Source: Hygrocybe punicea (Eukaryota; Basidiomycota; Agaricomycetes; Agaricales; Hygrophoraceae). Taken from it: DNA of 64,000 bases. This document shows, one piece after another, positions 37,051 to 48,690 of this stretch (the stretch's first letter is position 1; each line of letters opens with the position of its first letter). The position numbers and the translations under genes were made by a program. The stretch covers positions 8,017,703-8,081,702 of the forward strand of contig OY744464.1 in the NCBI GenBank assembly GCA_963556145.1, given 5' to 3'. Below the pieces are notes generated by a model. It was given only the letters and a program-made list of their open reading frames with translations, did not search any database and was not told the DNA's origin.

Positions 37051-37638
37051 GGTCGGACGGCGATATGGATGGTGACTTTTGGAGAGTCACGCCAAACAAC
37101 CAACTACAGCACGCGCGGTTTAGCACGTGATCTGCACAGCCACTTTCTTTTCTCCCGACTTGCTTATAGATAGCACAAGAAGAATAAGCTAGTGCTATAG
37201 GGCACGAAGATCCAGGGTTAGGACCTGTGGACACCATGGGTGCAATTTTGTTGTTTGCCAGTAATGAAAACAATAAGTAATACTGCTTTTGGATACTACA
37301 ATTGAGATAACAAAAATCGTTGCAAATGTGACTATCCGTCTCCCATGTATTTTCTTGCTGTTTCGCGAGCGCGGTTCAGAGGGTATCACACGAGTTGCTA
37401 CTCACTGACTGCAATGCTTGAATTCCTGCTGGACTGTAATTTTTTGTCATTACAAATTATTCACGGTTGGATGAGGAAGTTCTGAACACTCGTGTGATCA
37501 AGTGAAGCCAGCCTACGATCAAGATAGATTGGTATATGATTATGACAGAAGTAAAACTGTGCCAAGAGATTCAATGTATCGATAGCAAAGGATTGAGTGA
37601 TTTTCTCTTCCTGATTCACATAGCAAAGGTCCTACGAC
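37051..37638. other. Intergenic, upstream of the Myb-like gene
   Basis: Spacer of nearly 600 bp holding the promoter of the minus-strand Myb-like gene and the 3' flank of the minus-strand membrane-protein gene. No element could be assigned. Confidence 0.4.
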
Positions 37639-39236
37639 TCAAATCGGAGAGTAAGCCGGAGGGGCGTAGTCCTCAGATTGCCTCCGCTGATACGAGCTAA
37701 ATTTCTTCCCACCGCCATCCATAAATGAGCCAGAAGTAGGTTGTGGAAGGTTCGGGTGGTCATCGACCAGGTAACTCAATGAGGAAGCTGGGCCGGTATT
37801 CTGTGGATGAGTTGAAGGGAGAGCTGGCTCGATCAATGCGTTGCCGATGCTGGTGTACGGATCGAAATCGCGATTGAATGCCGCGGAAGACGGTGGAACC
37901 ATTCCTGATGGCGCCAAGGGAGCTTCGTGCTGCTGGTGGGCGGGAGGGTAGCCATATGAAACGGACATAGGCGCAAATCCTTCAGGTGAGGAATTCATGG
38001 TCATACCCGATGCGGGAAAGGGAGGTTCCATCTGCTGGTGAACGGGCTGGAGGGGAGATGAAACCGATGGGTTTACGAGACCACCAGGAGAGAATGCCAT
38101 CTCCGACTGCGTCAAAGCGGATTCTGCTTGGTCATGAGTGGGCTGATAACCATATGACGCTTGCGGGCTCGCTGGTGTGACAGGTGAGGAAGCCATATCC
38201 GATCGCGCGAAAGGAGTCTCTGGATACTGGTGAGTGGAGTAGCCATATGAATCTGGAGTTCCCGGGTGCCCACCAATTGATGAAGCATATGGGGAGACCG
38301 GGGTGTGTGGGAATGAGGAATTGCTGTGTGCGTACGAGGAAGGGAAGAGTGTAGAAGGGACAGCCGGGTCCAGGAACGGAGAAATTGAACTGTGGGCTGA
38401 TCCAGATCCAGCTACGCGCGGAGGAGCATAGATGTCTGCTGATGGCGAGATTCTCTGCCGGCGACGGCAGAAGAAGAATGATGTGACGGCGACAACGGCA
38501 AGAATGAAAAGACCACCGACAATGCCCGCAATGACAGCAGTTGGGGTGCGGGTGCGGGGTGAACCGCGCTGAGGTGTGGATGTTGCAGGAGACGTAGGTG
38601 ATGATACGCTGGTGTGATGGCTGGGCAGTGATTTGGAGCTGGAAGGAGCCGACGAAGGGATATCGGACGAGTCAAGGACGGTATAACTGAGTTAAAAATA
38701 ATTTAGTACTACGAAACGGCGAAGAAATGTACCAATCGCACATGAGTGTATCCATGACTATATAAGGGCCACCAGGTGCCATTGACGCGCGGAATGTATG
38801 TTGAATATTAGCCAATCCGGTCTGTCCCCATAATACGGCTGACTGCACAGTTTCACCAGTACCAGAGGGGGCACTGTGAGCGTGGTCAGTCAAATCGAGG
38901 ATAGAGGGTGTTCCGGAATCTATGGTAACTAGCGTGTTTACTGCGTAAGGCCACCTGGATGCCATGTAATAGATAGCAACGCCTAGGAATAATAATAATG
39001 AGATCACGGTGATAGCAGGAGGTACATCAATGCAAACCGGTGAACGTGAAAGTCGCTGTGGCCGTCGGATCCTGGCTATATGCATGGGAACCCCCAGCGG
39101 CTAGAGAAGAAGAAACACGAGACCATGACCCAGTGTAAGTAATCAAGCTGTCTGGGTCGTCCACGGTGATATTGTGTGCCGCAAGCACAGCGTTAAAAGT
39201 GAAAATAAAGATTGCCAGACAAATGAGGGATCTCAT
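37639..39236 (-). CDS. Single-pass membrane protein with signal peptide
   Basis: Exons 39236-39038, 38982-38733 and 38686-37639 join in phase (introns 55 and 46 nt) to give 498 residues. A signal peptide (MRSLICLAIFIFTFNAVLAA) precedes an extracellular beta-rich domain (DDPDSLITYTGSWSRV, ATFTFTGVAIYY) of a kind common in Agaricomycete surface proteins. A Ser/Thr/Pro linker follows, then one membrane helix (TAVIAGIVGGLFILAVVAV) ended by CRRRQR. The long cytoplasmic tail is disordered, with repeated SYGY(Q/P)P and HQQ(M/H)E words, and ends PPAYSPI. Likely a cell-surface sensor or anchor at the plasma membrane. Function unknown. Confidence 0.8.
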
Positions 39237-39458
39237 TGGGGGCGAGACTGAGTTAATGCGAGGTCACAAAAGAGTGGAGGCCGACTGCCTCAGTAGCAAG
39301 CGTTGGCGCGTCAGTACGCAGTATTGAGCGTTGGAGCTAAAGCCTGTGGTTTTCACCTGTCGCCTGGAAAAGGTCGTCAAGCCAAGTTTGCAGTTGTTTG
39401 TGCATGTGGCAACCCGATCTATACCAACTGCCGTAAGCATATGGGAAGGGCCCGTGTA

Positions 39459-41337
39459 TGCATAATGCAGTGAATGTACCATTGAAGCATGGCATTGCGG
39501 ATGACCCGAGTGCGTCTTATGCCCTTCTGTTACCCTGTATGTTTGACTCATGTATTAACCAGGTCGTTTCCAAATCACCAACCCTCGAACTCTAATTCGG
39601 CGGCTGATTCTCTCGCAGAAGCATCCATGCATGGTCACGCGTATTGTGTACAATATCTACGGACTTATTCTCCCAAGCGGTGGTAGATACACCATCGAAA
39701 ACGTCGCCCGGGTTTGGACTTATGAGACGGCTTGTGCACTTCGGCACCTGGAATCGAAGACGCAATTGACCGTACTTTGCCATAGAACGGACGTCTTGAG
39801 TGGGTTGGGCCCCGGTATCGGTTGGAGGTCGCACAGAATAACACGGATGATCTAGATGTGAATGACGGGTCGCTTGAGATAGTACGGTCAGTAGTCGAGT
39901 ACATTTGGAGTCACTATGAGCTACTAATGTTCAGTTCCAGAGTTTCGGCTTTGCAACAACTGTCGGAATTAACACTCACGTGCGGCCGCGATGGGCATGC
40001 ATGATGTTCCGAGTGACCGTGTTGGCGAACACCTGGGCTGCGGAAGAGGGGAGCGACGAATTAGATGAACACCTGGCGCGTAAGTCCTATTGCAGCTTTG
40101 TATTGGTTCCACGTTTTCCATCTCAACTGATCTCCTAGAATATGCACGATGTGCTGACAACCTTCAAGCATCCGAGTCTCTTTCAGATAAATCTGCGTCC
40201 TCTAGTTAGGTCTCTGACGAATCAGTCTTATACTCGACCCACGGAACCAGACGGGACGCAAACACGTGCAAGAGACGCATGACACTTCTTACTGGCCAGG
40301 GTTTTGACAGCTCAATGCACGTTTCCAGGATCGGTCAGTATGAGTTTGGTCTTGTGAAGAGGGGGCAGTTCGGTGGGATGAAGCGATTGGAAAAGTGGTT
40401 GGAAGACAGGGGCTAGAGCCGGTGTCAAAATGGCTCGATCTCTGTCCGAATGGGTTGTCTTATGTATGCCGTATGTTTTTTCACTCCGGGTTAAGAATAT
40501 CTAGCAACTCCACTCGAGAGGCACTGAGGTTTGCGGGTAAGTTTTCCAATTGGACAGGACTTGGGTATTTAATCCCGACGCGGCTGCGAAAAAGATGGTA
40601 ACACCCCAAGCAATGGAAGAATGATTTGTCCATTATTTGAGGATTGTAATCAGGCAGGTACCAGTACGGTTGACTTCAGAATAAGGACTGACCGAGAATC
40701 GATGAGATCCCATTTGGCAGACATGGACTGCCACTGCATAAATGCTGACCGAGAATCGAAGAATGAGATGCCGTTTGGCAGAGATGCACTGCGATTGCAT
40801 AAACGCTGTCCTTGGATCTCTTATGAATTTGTTTCGGTTCAATCATGTGGTGGCAAAATGTGAATTATACAGGTTGGATCACTAAATCACAAAAGCTGTA
40901 CGTGTTACATCGAAATCTGCGAAACTGCCCGTGAATCATTGGAACTGGAAGATGAACTCACTAGCCAACGCTTACTCTTACAACTCGACACAAATAATTC
41001 GGAGTTCTCTCCTCAAGCTTTCTTCCGATTCTTGCCCGAGCTTTTGTAGTCACGGGTCTTCGTCCCAGCATGGCTGTACTCTCTGGAAAATAAGTCATAT
41101 GGCGGGGTTGCTGTCAGCAATCGCGGATGTCCATACTCCAAGCTCACATGACTCGGAAATTTCCGAACCTCCGGGTATAAATAGTAACTCACTGAGGAGA
41201 TGGATGAGTTTTTTTGCATTTGTGCCGTTGTCTTACTTGTGAAAATATTGCCGAAAATAATTATCTAAAAGTGGTATTCATACAGAAAATAGAAAACAAA
41301 ATATTTTAGGCTTGTATTGTTTTCATTATTGTATACA
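39459..41337 (+). mobile_element. 1.9-kb LTR-like element, copy B
   Basis: 1879 bp, inverted relative to copy A at 11618-13554. It starts TGCATAATGCAG and ends TTGTATACA (TG...CA), and is flanked by the 4-bp word TGTA on both sides (39455-39458, 41338-41341), a possible target duplication. A GGGTATAAATAGT TATA-like box lies near 41175, about 165 bp before the end, where an LTR promoter would sit. It differs from copy A by a roughly 30-bp larger segment near 39555-39595 and by an added tandem segment near 40680-40760. No internal retrotransposon genes are next to it, so it is a solo LTR or a non-autonomous element. Confidence 0.65.
41170..41185 (+). promoter_or_regulatory. TATA-like box in LTR-like copy B
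   Basis: The word GGGTATAAATAGT matches a canonical TATA box. It is conserved in both inverted copies, which supports a promoter role within the element. Confidence 0.5.
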
Positions 41338-41547
41338 TGTATTCAGAAAAGAGAAAATGATGCAAATATTGAGGATTTCTAAACTGATATCTATGTAAGG
41401 GCAGAATTTCAGACTATTTGGTCCTTGAATCATCAGGGCCTGGCTTGTGCCTGAATTATCTTGAGACCAAATATCTTGAAGATCTGCCTGGCAAGAAGAT
41501 CCACAGATATCAAGCAGAAATCCTAAATATTTGTGTTATAATACTGA

Positions 41548-42029
41548 TCTTCTATGTATATATATACAAATCTGGGACATGAAATTGTTGCAGATTTAAG
41601 TTGGCAATCCATTGGGAACACTACTGAGGTGCTCTGTACCAATTTTCTAAGAAATCGGCGAACCGGTTATGGAGAAAGAGTCCATGCAAGTTGGGGGGGT
41701 AATCTGTATTAATGTGGGAAATTAGTCTGAGTTTGGCTTCTAATTATCATGTGATGATGCCATCAATTATGATTCATAATCAAGTTGTTTGGTCATGTTT
41801 CCAGCTCTGATATGGGTTATGAGACTCCTTCTGGCCTCAAACTATAACTGTATTGTGGTCATTCTGCACTTTATGTGCCTCCTAAGTCTATTTTATTGCC
41901 ATCCATATTTTCTCTGTTCTGTCCACAATTGCACCACTATCTATTGATACATGGACTTGTGGCCTTGGAGTCTTCAACATTGTCTGAATCCACTCTACTG
42001 GTCACAAATCCAACTGTCCATGATTGTCT
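41548..42029 (+). repeat. 0.45-kb direct repeat, left copy
   Basis: Starts TCTTCTATGTATATATATAC and continues through GGACATGAAATTGTTGCAG, CTACTGAGGTGCTCTGTACC, GGTTATGGAGAAAGAGTCC and a TCATGATTGTCTGT-like end. The same sequence, about 90% identical by eye, recurs in the same orientation at 45391-45842, with indels near the right end. Termini are not obviously TG/CA. Confidence 0.8.
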
Positions 42030-42164
42030 GTTTCCCTTCATTCTCCTCTGAGAAATGATTATTGCTCTAGAAGACAGGTGAAAAGATGACACACCATTCA
42101 GGCTTCCAGCTCAGGCTCTAGTAAATGGCACCTCCTAGTACAGCTTATTGGATACAGCCAGGAA

Positions 42165-42310
42165 TAGTGTTGCCTCAACTCAGCTGGTCAGAAAAAGCTG
42201 ATCCCAGTCCTGCCTATAGCTTCAAATTATAGACATACAAGAAACCTAGTTGTGCACCAATGCAGGACCGGGATCAGCTTTTTCTGACCAGCTGAGTTGA
42301 GGCAACACTA
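42165..42310. mobile_element. hAT-like foldback MITE, 146 bp
   Basis: Termini TAGTGTTGCC and GGCAACACTA are identical to those of the MITE at 7510-7710. The subterminal AGCTGATCC/GGATCAGCT words are shared too, while the GGTCGACCAG segment is replaced here by CAGCTGGTCAG. The flanks are an exact 8-bp duplication GCCAGGAA (42157-42164, 42311-42318). A shorter member of the same family. Confidence 0.93.
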
Positions 42311-42318
42311 GCCAGGAA

Positions 42319-44764
42319 TAGGTAGGCAGCAGTCGGGTGAAGGTGGTGGCGGCAGTGCTCTCAGGTCTCGCTGTCTCATGTTCTAATGGCTCTATGCATA
42401 TCGAATAGGCCTTAGGTGGTCAAAAATGCCATGTGGATGGCACAGGGCTGATTTGAGGAGATCGCTTAAGTGGTGAAAATGAAGATTATCAAATTTGGTG
42501 GATGACTGAGAACTGTCTTAGGCTCTAACCTCTCCCCTAGCGTAGAATAGGATGTACTTCATCAATAACACATGGGGCTGGTTTGAAAAGAGTGTGGTGG
42601 TGGTGAAAATGAACAAGACAGCACTTGGGGCCTGAATGAGAAGAGCTAACAACAGGGCCCTCTTATCCTTCTGTCTAGTGTCCCAACTCCTTCCCTGTTT
42701 GTAGAATATACAGTGTACTCAATAGCACATGGTGCTGATTAAAAACAACATCGTAGTGGTAAAAATGGACAAGGCAGCATTTGAGGGCTGAATGGGATGA
42801 CATGATGGATTATAGAATAGGACTTAGGCAGTCGAAAACACCATTTCAGAGAGATGGCAAAGCAATTACAGCAGGGCTGGAGAGCCCTGCTGCTACCTGT
42901 TTCCTGCTTTAATTCATGTCAATTTTTCATTTTGGAGGTCCTAAGCACCATGCAAAAAGGCACTGCTGAAAATGGTGGGGGGCAGTTGGATGCAGTGTTA
43001 GATGAAGTGAAAATGGGAGTGCTCTCTTGCCCTGCCATGTTGCGATTTTTTGGTGTTGATTTTGCATCCTGGGTGTCAAAAGTGCCATGAACAAGGCATG
43101 GCACTTCTGCGAATGGCTAGAGGTGTTAGGAGGTGGTTGGCAACCAGCAAGCTTGGCAGGGTTCACCCACCCTGATGCTTCATGTTTTTTTTTCACCTAA
43201 CACTAGGCATGGTTAGCAACATGGTGGCAGTTTGCAGGAATCATAGATGTGGCCCTCTCTTTTCATTGGATAACCCTCTCTCCCTAGTTGAACAGATGGG
43301 ATGGTTAATTAATTGAGTGGTGCACTGGCCACAGTGAAACAGCAACAGTGGAGGTTGGCACTGGATGTTCTGACAATGGAGATCATTGGGCATAACTCGT
43401 CTCACCTGCCTTGAGGTCATGGGATGTAGACAATGGCTGGTGGTGGGTTATTGTGGGAAGAGTGTGGAATTGGAGTGGAATTGCGTGGTTGAAAGGGACA
43501 GCAGATCGACAACAAAACCTTGCCTACTGCCTCACATTTGACCCCCATCTTACAGGGCCAAAACATCCTACTGTAAGCCTCCTTTGTGTCCCATACATAA
43601 GATCTTTGTGGAGTCATGACATTCAGTGTTGCAGTGTAAACAAAACTAAGCGACTGACCACTGACAATGCACATTGGTAGTATTTCCTTCCTCAGACTCT
43701 TAGTTGATGCAAAACCATTGTTGGTGTTTTTGCCCAGTGGCTTGTGATAAGGCAAAAGGTGGGGCAGGGAGTGCTTGTCAAATGATGGGGCAAGTGGCTG
43801 AGTTTATGTATGTACGAGTTTAGGAACTAAGTTGCCTAAGAATTGGCAAGCATCCAGTGGGTCTGGATATTTAGTAGAAATTGTAGAATTATTTAGGAAA
43901 ACACATACCATTATACTGAACAATGCCTGTATGTTTTGAAGTTTCCTGGTGGCCGCATTGAACCACCATTGTGAGAAATAACCAAATTTTGCTACATTGT
44001 CTTGGAAAAAGTAGATATGTGGAACTAATGACTGGGTGGTAAAACACCGCTGGTTGGAGACATAAAGAAGTGTCTGTAACCTATATATAAAATCTCAGAA
44101 TTTTTGGCAGCAGCATGAGGGTGTGACACTCTAAATAATTAAATAGTTCAATAATAGGGTGGAAACATAAAATGTAGTGGTTAAGCTTGCTAATGAAATA
44201 AATTAAGCACTTACACATACATAATATGTAGCATAATGGCTAACCTTTCCTCTCTTAACATTAAACGCGAGGTGTGATGACGGTGCACGAGAGGCCAGTC
44301 AATGAGGAAAAGAAATAATATTATTTAGAATCTGAAGTACTACCTCACCCCTGACAACCAGCCCGACGTTCCATCATAGCCAACTATTGTAAGTGCTGTG
44401 ATGCCATTCTGATACCTCCACCGCCTTACAACCACTGACTACCAAATTATATCCGATGATAGCTTATTGGAAATCGCGCTGCCTTTTCACAAAGGCAGAA
44501 TGACCACGAACGTAATAGAATTCACGTCTGTTCAGCAGTTGATTAGCAGCAATGAGTCAGCGCTAGTAGCTCCGTTTGTTCAATTTTCTTACGTCCTTCA
44601 AGCAGCTCCAGATGGATTATTTAAAATTCATATTAATCGGGCTCTCCGTTTCCCATGAGCCTACTGTCATTTTGCCCAGTCCAGAACCGAACATCCGCAT
44701 GTCCGATAAATTGATTGAGGGTTGATGCTTCCAACACTATTCTCCCCCTCCCCCACAACACAGC
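42319..44764. other. Repeat-like region without a supported gene
   Basis: Diverged words recur about every 120-180 bp between 42400 and 42830 (CACATGG-GCTG, GTGGTGAAAATG-ACAAG-CAGCA, GGGGCCTGAATG). Open frames at 42854-43090, 43411-43680 and 44467-44658 show no motif and no matching splice sites. 43800-44330 is AT-rich and unremarkable. Confidence 0.4.
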
Positions 44765-45055
44765 ATGGATCTCACACCGAATACTAGCAACACTTATGTG
44801 AATGGAGTTGTTACCCCCAATGCAACTACCATTGCGATTGAGCTGGAGAAAATGGAAGCCAGTCTGGAGGCGGCAGATGCATATATGATGGAACTGGAGA
44901 ATGTAGCAAAACGGGAGCAGTGCGCACAGGGGACACTACTCAAAGTTGTCAAGGAAACTGGTAAGATTTTGAAGAAGTGTAGGAGCCGACATTTCGGCAT
45001 CATCCCAATACCGCAGCACATTGCCATTCTTTTTCAGAATTGTATGTTCGGCTGA
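44765..45055 (+). CDS. Possible coiled-coil protein fragment
   Basis: From an ATG, the first 66 residues form a plausible coiled coil (IAIELEKMEASLEAADAYM, MELENVAKREQ) ending at a GTAAGA donor after VKETG. Reading on gives 96 residues, but the tail looks non-coding. It resembles in style the first exon of the Ulp1-like gene at 47412 (another short acidic coiled coil), so it may be a truncated relative. No following exon found before the duplicated segment at 45087. Confidence 0.3.
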   Translation: MDLTPNTSNTYVNGVVTPNATTIAIELEKMEASLEAADAYMMELENVAKREQCAQGTLLKVVKETGKILKKCRSRHFGIIPIPQHIAILFQNCMFG

Positions 45056-45086
45056 TCAGAGCACTCCTTCTCATTACTATATATCT

Positions 45087-45387
45087 ACCACGATTCCGAT
45101 TCCATGCAACACAGGAATGGCCACCCTGGTTACCCTGGCAGAGAACCATGATTTATAAGGAACCTGGAGGCGTGGGAACGTCGGGGTGATGGTGGCTGGG
45201 GGTTTTCAGGGTCCACGGTCGATTCTCGCCAGCCAAGCAAACATGCACGCGCAGCGGTTCACCCAGTCACGGCACAGTCACCCTGCGGTCACCCTGGCCA
45301 TTTCTGAGACGGGAACTACCACGATTCCGATTCCATGCAACACAGGAATGGCCACCCTGGTTACCCTGGCAGAGAACCACGATTATA
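45087..45387 (+). repeat. 70-bp segment duplicated in direct orientation
   Basis: Positions 45087-45158 and 45317-45387 are almost identical: TACCACGATTCCGATTCCAT, then AACACAGGAATGGCCACCCT, then GGTTACCCTGGCAGAGAACC. The second copy abuts the right copy of the 0.45-kb repeat that begins at 45391. Confidence 0.85.
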
Positions 45388-45390
45388 CCG

Positions 45391-45842
45391 GTCTTCTATG
45401 TATATATATACAATTCTGGGACATGAAATTGTTGCAGATTTAAGTTGGCAATCCCTTGGGCACACTACTGAGGTGCTCTGTACCAATTTTCTAAGAAATC
45501 GGCGGACCGGTTATGGAGAAAGAGTCCATGCAAGTTGGGGGGGGAATCTGTGTTAATGTGGGAAATTAGTCCGAGTTTGGCTTCTAATTATCATGTGATG
45601 ATGGCATCAATTATGATTCATAATCAAGTTGTTTGGTCATGTTTACTTGTCTGATATGGGTTATGAGACTCCTTCTGGCCTCAATTCTCATAACTGTACT
45701 GTGGTCATTCTGCACTTTATGTGCCTCTATAGACTCTTTTATTGATACATGTATTCAACTCTGGTCACCATCTAAAGTGTACTTGTGGCCATGGAGTCTT
45801 CAACAGTGCCTAATTCCACTCCACTGGTCATGATTGTCTGTA
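45391..45842 (+). repeat. 0.45-kb direct repeat, right copy
   Basis: Right copy of the sequence at 41548-42029, same orientation, 3.84 kb apart. Differences are scattered substitutions and a few deletions near the right end. Confidence 0.8.
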
Positions 45843-45916
45843 TGAGATATTTGTAAATCTAAATTTCATCACAATGGTGTTGATCATGAATGAATTACAA
45901 GTGTACTGGCAATAGT

Positions 45917-47167
45917 TCACATCTGGTTAAGACATGTAGGACATTCATAACAGTCCCACTGTGTCTGGATCATCTCATCCACAAACTCTGCACCCAGCAA
46001 CTGTCTCCAATCATTTGGAGCCACCTCTTTATCAGCCCAGTCACGAGCCTTCTCGATCTTTCGTCCAGTACCAGCCACATGCCAGTCCTTCTGCTGATCC
46101 CGACCTTGGCCATTTGAACCCCTGAAAATTGGCACGCTCTGTGTCAACTTATCCAAATCATTCAGCTCCCGAAGTGTCACTTCAATGGGCCCTGTGAGGC
46201 ATCCCTCATGAAGCCATTCTTCACAGTAAACGCAAAAACGTTGGAGATCCTTGCTTGGACTGTAGACTCTCTTGCAACAGCCTTTCTGAATCCTCTGAGC
46301 AGCAAGTCCTTCAGTTAATAACAGCTTTCACTGCCATGTTTAGCCACTCACCATCACCTCAAGATTCTTGTTTAGGAAGTTGACCTCAAACCGCCAAAAC
46401 CATGCACCAACACCAACTTCCCGACTGTTGGATCGCCTGTCATCAAAGTAAGGAATTTTCATGGGGGCTGGCAAGGATAATCCATGTGTTCAATGTGAAG
46501 AAATACAACCATCAAGGTAAGCTCACATTCAATACTTAGAGCAGGAATGATTTGATCATGATTGCTCTTGATGAGCTCAGTAGAGCTCATCTGCTCAAAT
46601 GGACTGAAGAGAATGGATGATTCAATCCAAGACTATGATGGCAGATGAATAAATCTTACAGCAAGGCAAGCAGCTTCCTTTTCAGCCTTTTACTTAACTT
46701 CACATCCTGAATGTGCTGTTGGGTGTAAAACCAGGACACCTTTGCCCACAGCTCAGGGGGTTCACCATCATCACCCTCAGGTGAGGCTCTGAGATCCTCA
46801 ATGGTCCCATACCAATAGCAATCTGGATGAAGATGTCCATCCGGCCGTCGAGGAGGAAGAGTAGCATACTCTGTCTCTGGTGGGATGATTGCCACACTTG
46901 GGGAAAGGATGAGCTCAGATCAATGTATAACCATTGCGCATGACGTTCTTACGTGTCTTTTCGAACAAAGTTCACTGTCTCATCACCTTCATCTACAACT
47001 AAGGTTGAAACATTGTCATGTAAGGTTTTCCAAATAAATGTGAATCTCAACTTGCCACGATATGAGGCCCAAGTTTTCATCTTAGCATACTGAGCATGTG
47101 TTGGAGGCTTTCCAGCAGGAGCCAGACGTCTTTGGTGGAAAACCGCAAGGTTGCTTTGGGAGGCCAT
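45917..47167 (-). CDS. BAH-domain and PHD-finger chromatin protein
   Basis: Exons 47167-46953, 46896-46660, 46603-46527, 46467-46352 and 46294-45917 join in one phase, with introns of 56-59 nt, to 340 residues. The BAH domain covers residues about 75-215: YWYGTIEDLRA, WAKVSWFYTQQHIQDV, then MSSTELIKSNHDQIIPALSI, IPYFDDRRSNSREV and WFWRFEVNF. A PHD-like finger follows (GCCKRVYSP ... RFCVYCEEWLHEGC). The C-terminus has DWRQLLGAEFVDEMIQ and a final CYECPTC, which closes the finger region. BAH-PHD proteins bind modified histones. No damage is seen, although it lies among repeats. It is divergent from the Ulp1-like fragment 245 bp away. Confidence 0.8.
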
Positions 47168-47411
47168 TGATAATTATATCCCGGATAGATGGGTCTTTTA
47201 TAGGGGATTTTCACCAATATCAAATTCAGGCACCAGTCTGATCAAATATGAAATTGAATGGACAGGTGATGATGGTGCCTAGCCTCATGCCCTAATCTCA
47301 TGCCTAGCCTCATGCCCTAATCTGGTGCCTGAGCCTCATGGCCCAGCCAATATATAGCCTTCCAATTGACAATTGACACAACAAATTAAAACCACAGACA
47401 GCTCGAGTACC

Positions 47412-48334
47412 ATGTTAACAGATCTCACCGAACTTCAAAATAGTCTTGCAACCCTTGAACAGTTGCTGGATGAAGAATCCCAGCCCGAAACAAATGAGTT
47501 GGAGGCCGACTTGGCAAGTTTACAAATGAACATGGCAAGCTTACAGTCGACCTTTGTAGGGGTTACATTTCCGGTGGAGTGTTGTTTCAGAATTGTCCGG
47601 TGATTGCTCTCGCTCATTTTCTCATTATCATAGACATGTGAAGATGAAGGTCAAGCACGATGGTTTGACAGTCCTGTTGGTAGCTTGATCTTGTTTCAGA
47701 TTTTCCATGCTCAAACTGAAACCTTCAGCCATCAACACCAGAAGATGTATCTGTTGCATCTGGGTGCAACTCCCCTAGTCAACGCCCTGCAGTTCCATCG
47801 CAGTCAACACCACCTGTCCCCATTTATGTTTCATCTGACGAGGCTTCACAGTCAATCCCTGAGAGTGAAGATGGGACTGGGTCCAACAGTTCATATGAAC
47901 CTGCACCAGCTGTACCAGCTGCAGAAGGGAATGACCCACCTGATCAGGAGGTTGTAGGTCCATCAGTTCTTGGTCAGTCATCCACTCTGAAAACCTCAAT
48001 CATCTTATCACAATGTGTTCATTATTCAGCATTGGAGTTGCTACATCCCCTTAAATGGGGTGGAGCTCTGCTTCAGTTGTCGACACTCAAAGATCGCACA
48101 TGGCTAGATGGGTTACTGCTGGACTTCTGGTTGTCTCACCTTTGGCTTGAGCTCGGATGCCCGGTGGGACGATACATTTCATTCAACTGGTGGATGCTGG
48201 AAACCATAACGGATGTTGAAATTCGGCAATTCCGTGAAACCTACCACTTGCCACTGGAAGAACCTAATAATCTACTCCTCGGATCCCGCCCCGGGATCCA
48301 GGACCAGGACCAGGACCAGGACCAGGATTACTAA
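47412..48334 (+). CDS. Ulp1-like (C48) peptidase fragment, 3'-truncated
   Basis: Exons 47412-47555, 47634-47675 and 47729-48334 join in phase to 263 residues. Residues 1-48 form a short coiled coil (LQNSLATLEQLLDEE). About 60-140 is an acidic Ser/Pro linker. The end reads TWLDGLLLDFWLSHLWLEL, then VGRYISFNWWMLETI, resembling the start of Ulp1/C48 SUMO-protease domains (W-L-D-x-x-I/L-x-x-W). The catalytic His/Asp/Cys part is absent: the frame runs into GGACCA repeats at about 48298 and stops after QDQDY. The second donor (GTTGGT) is weak. Family assignment is tentative; probably a truncated gene. Confidence 0.4.
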
Positions 48335-48690
48335 GCAATTTTGGACAAGGAATTGCTTTTTTGGGAACCTACCCTGGATAAGGACAAGGATTTTGGACAA
48401 GGAATTGCCTGTTTGGGAACCTTTGGACCAGGACCAGGACCAGGACCAGGACAATGACAAGGATTTGGACCAGGACCAGGACCAGGACAAGGATTTGGAC
48501 CAGGATTTGGACCAGGACCAGGACAAGGACAAGGATTTGGACCAGGACCAGGACCAGGACAAGGACAAGGACAAGGATTTGGACCAGGACCAGGACCAGG
48601 ACAAGGACAAGGACAAGGATTTGGACCAGGACCAGGACCAGGACAAGGACAAGGACAAGGATTTGGACCAGGACCAGGACCAGGAGGGGG
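48298..48690. repeat. GGACCA/GGACAA hexamer minisatellite
   Basis: Hexamers GGACCA, GGACAA and GGATTT alternate. From about 48530 they form a 42-bp higher-order unit (GGATTT, three GGACCA, three GGACAA) repeated three times exactly. A first short block lies at 48298-48326 and a short unique stretch (48327-48423) interrupts. Since the period is a multiple of three and stops are rare, most frames on both strands stay open, giving spurious Asp-Gln, Thr-Arg, Ser-Trp, Pro-Gly and Val-Leu repeat proteins. Confidence 0.95.
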
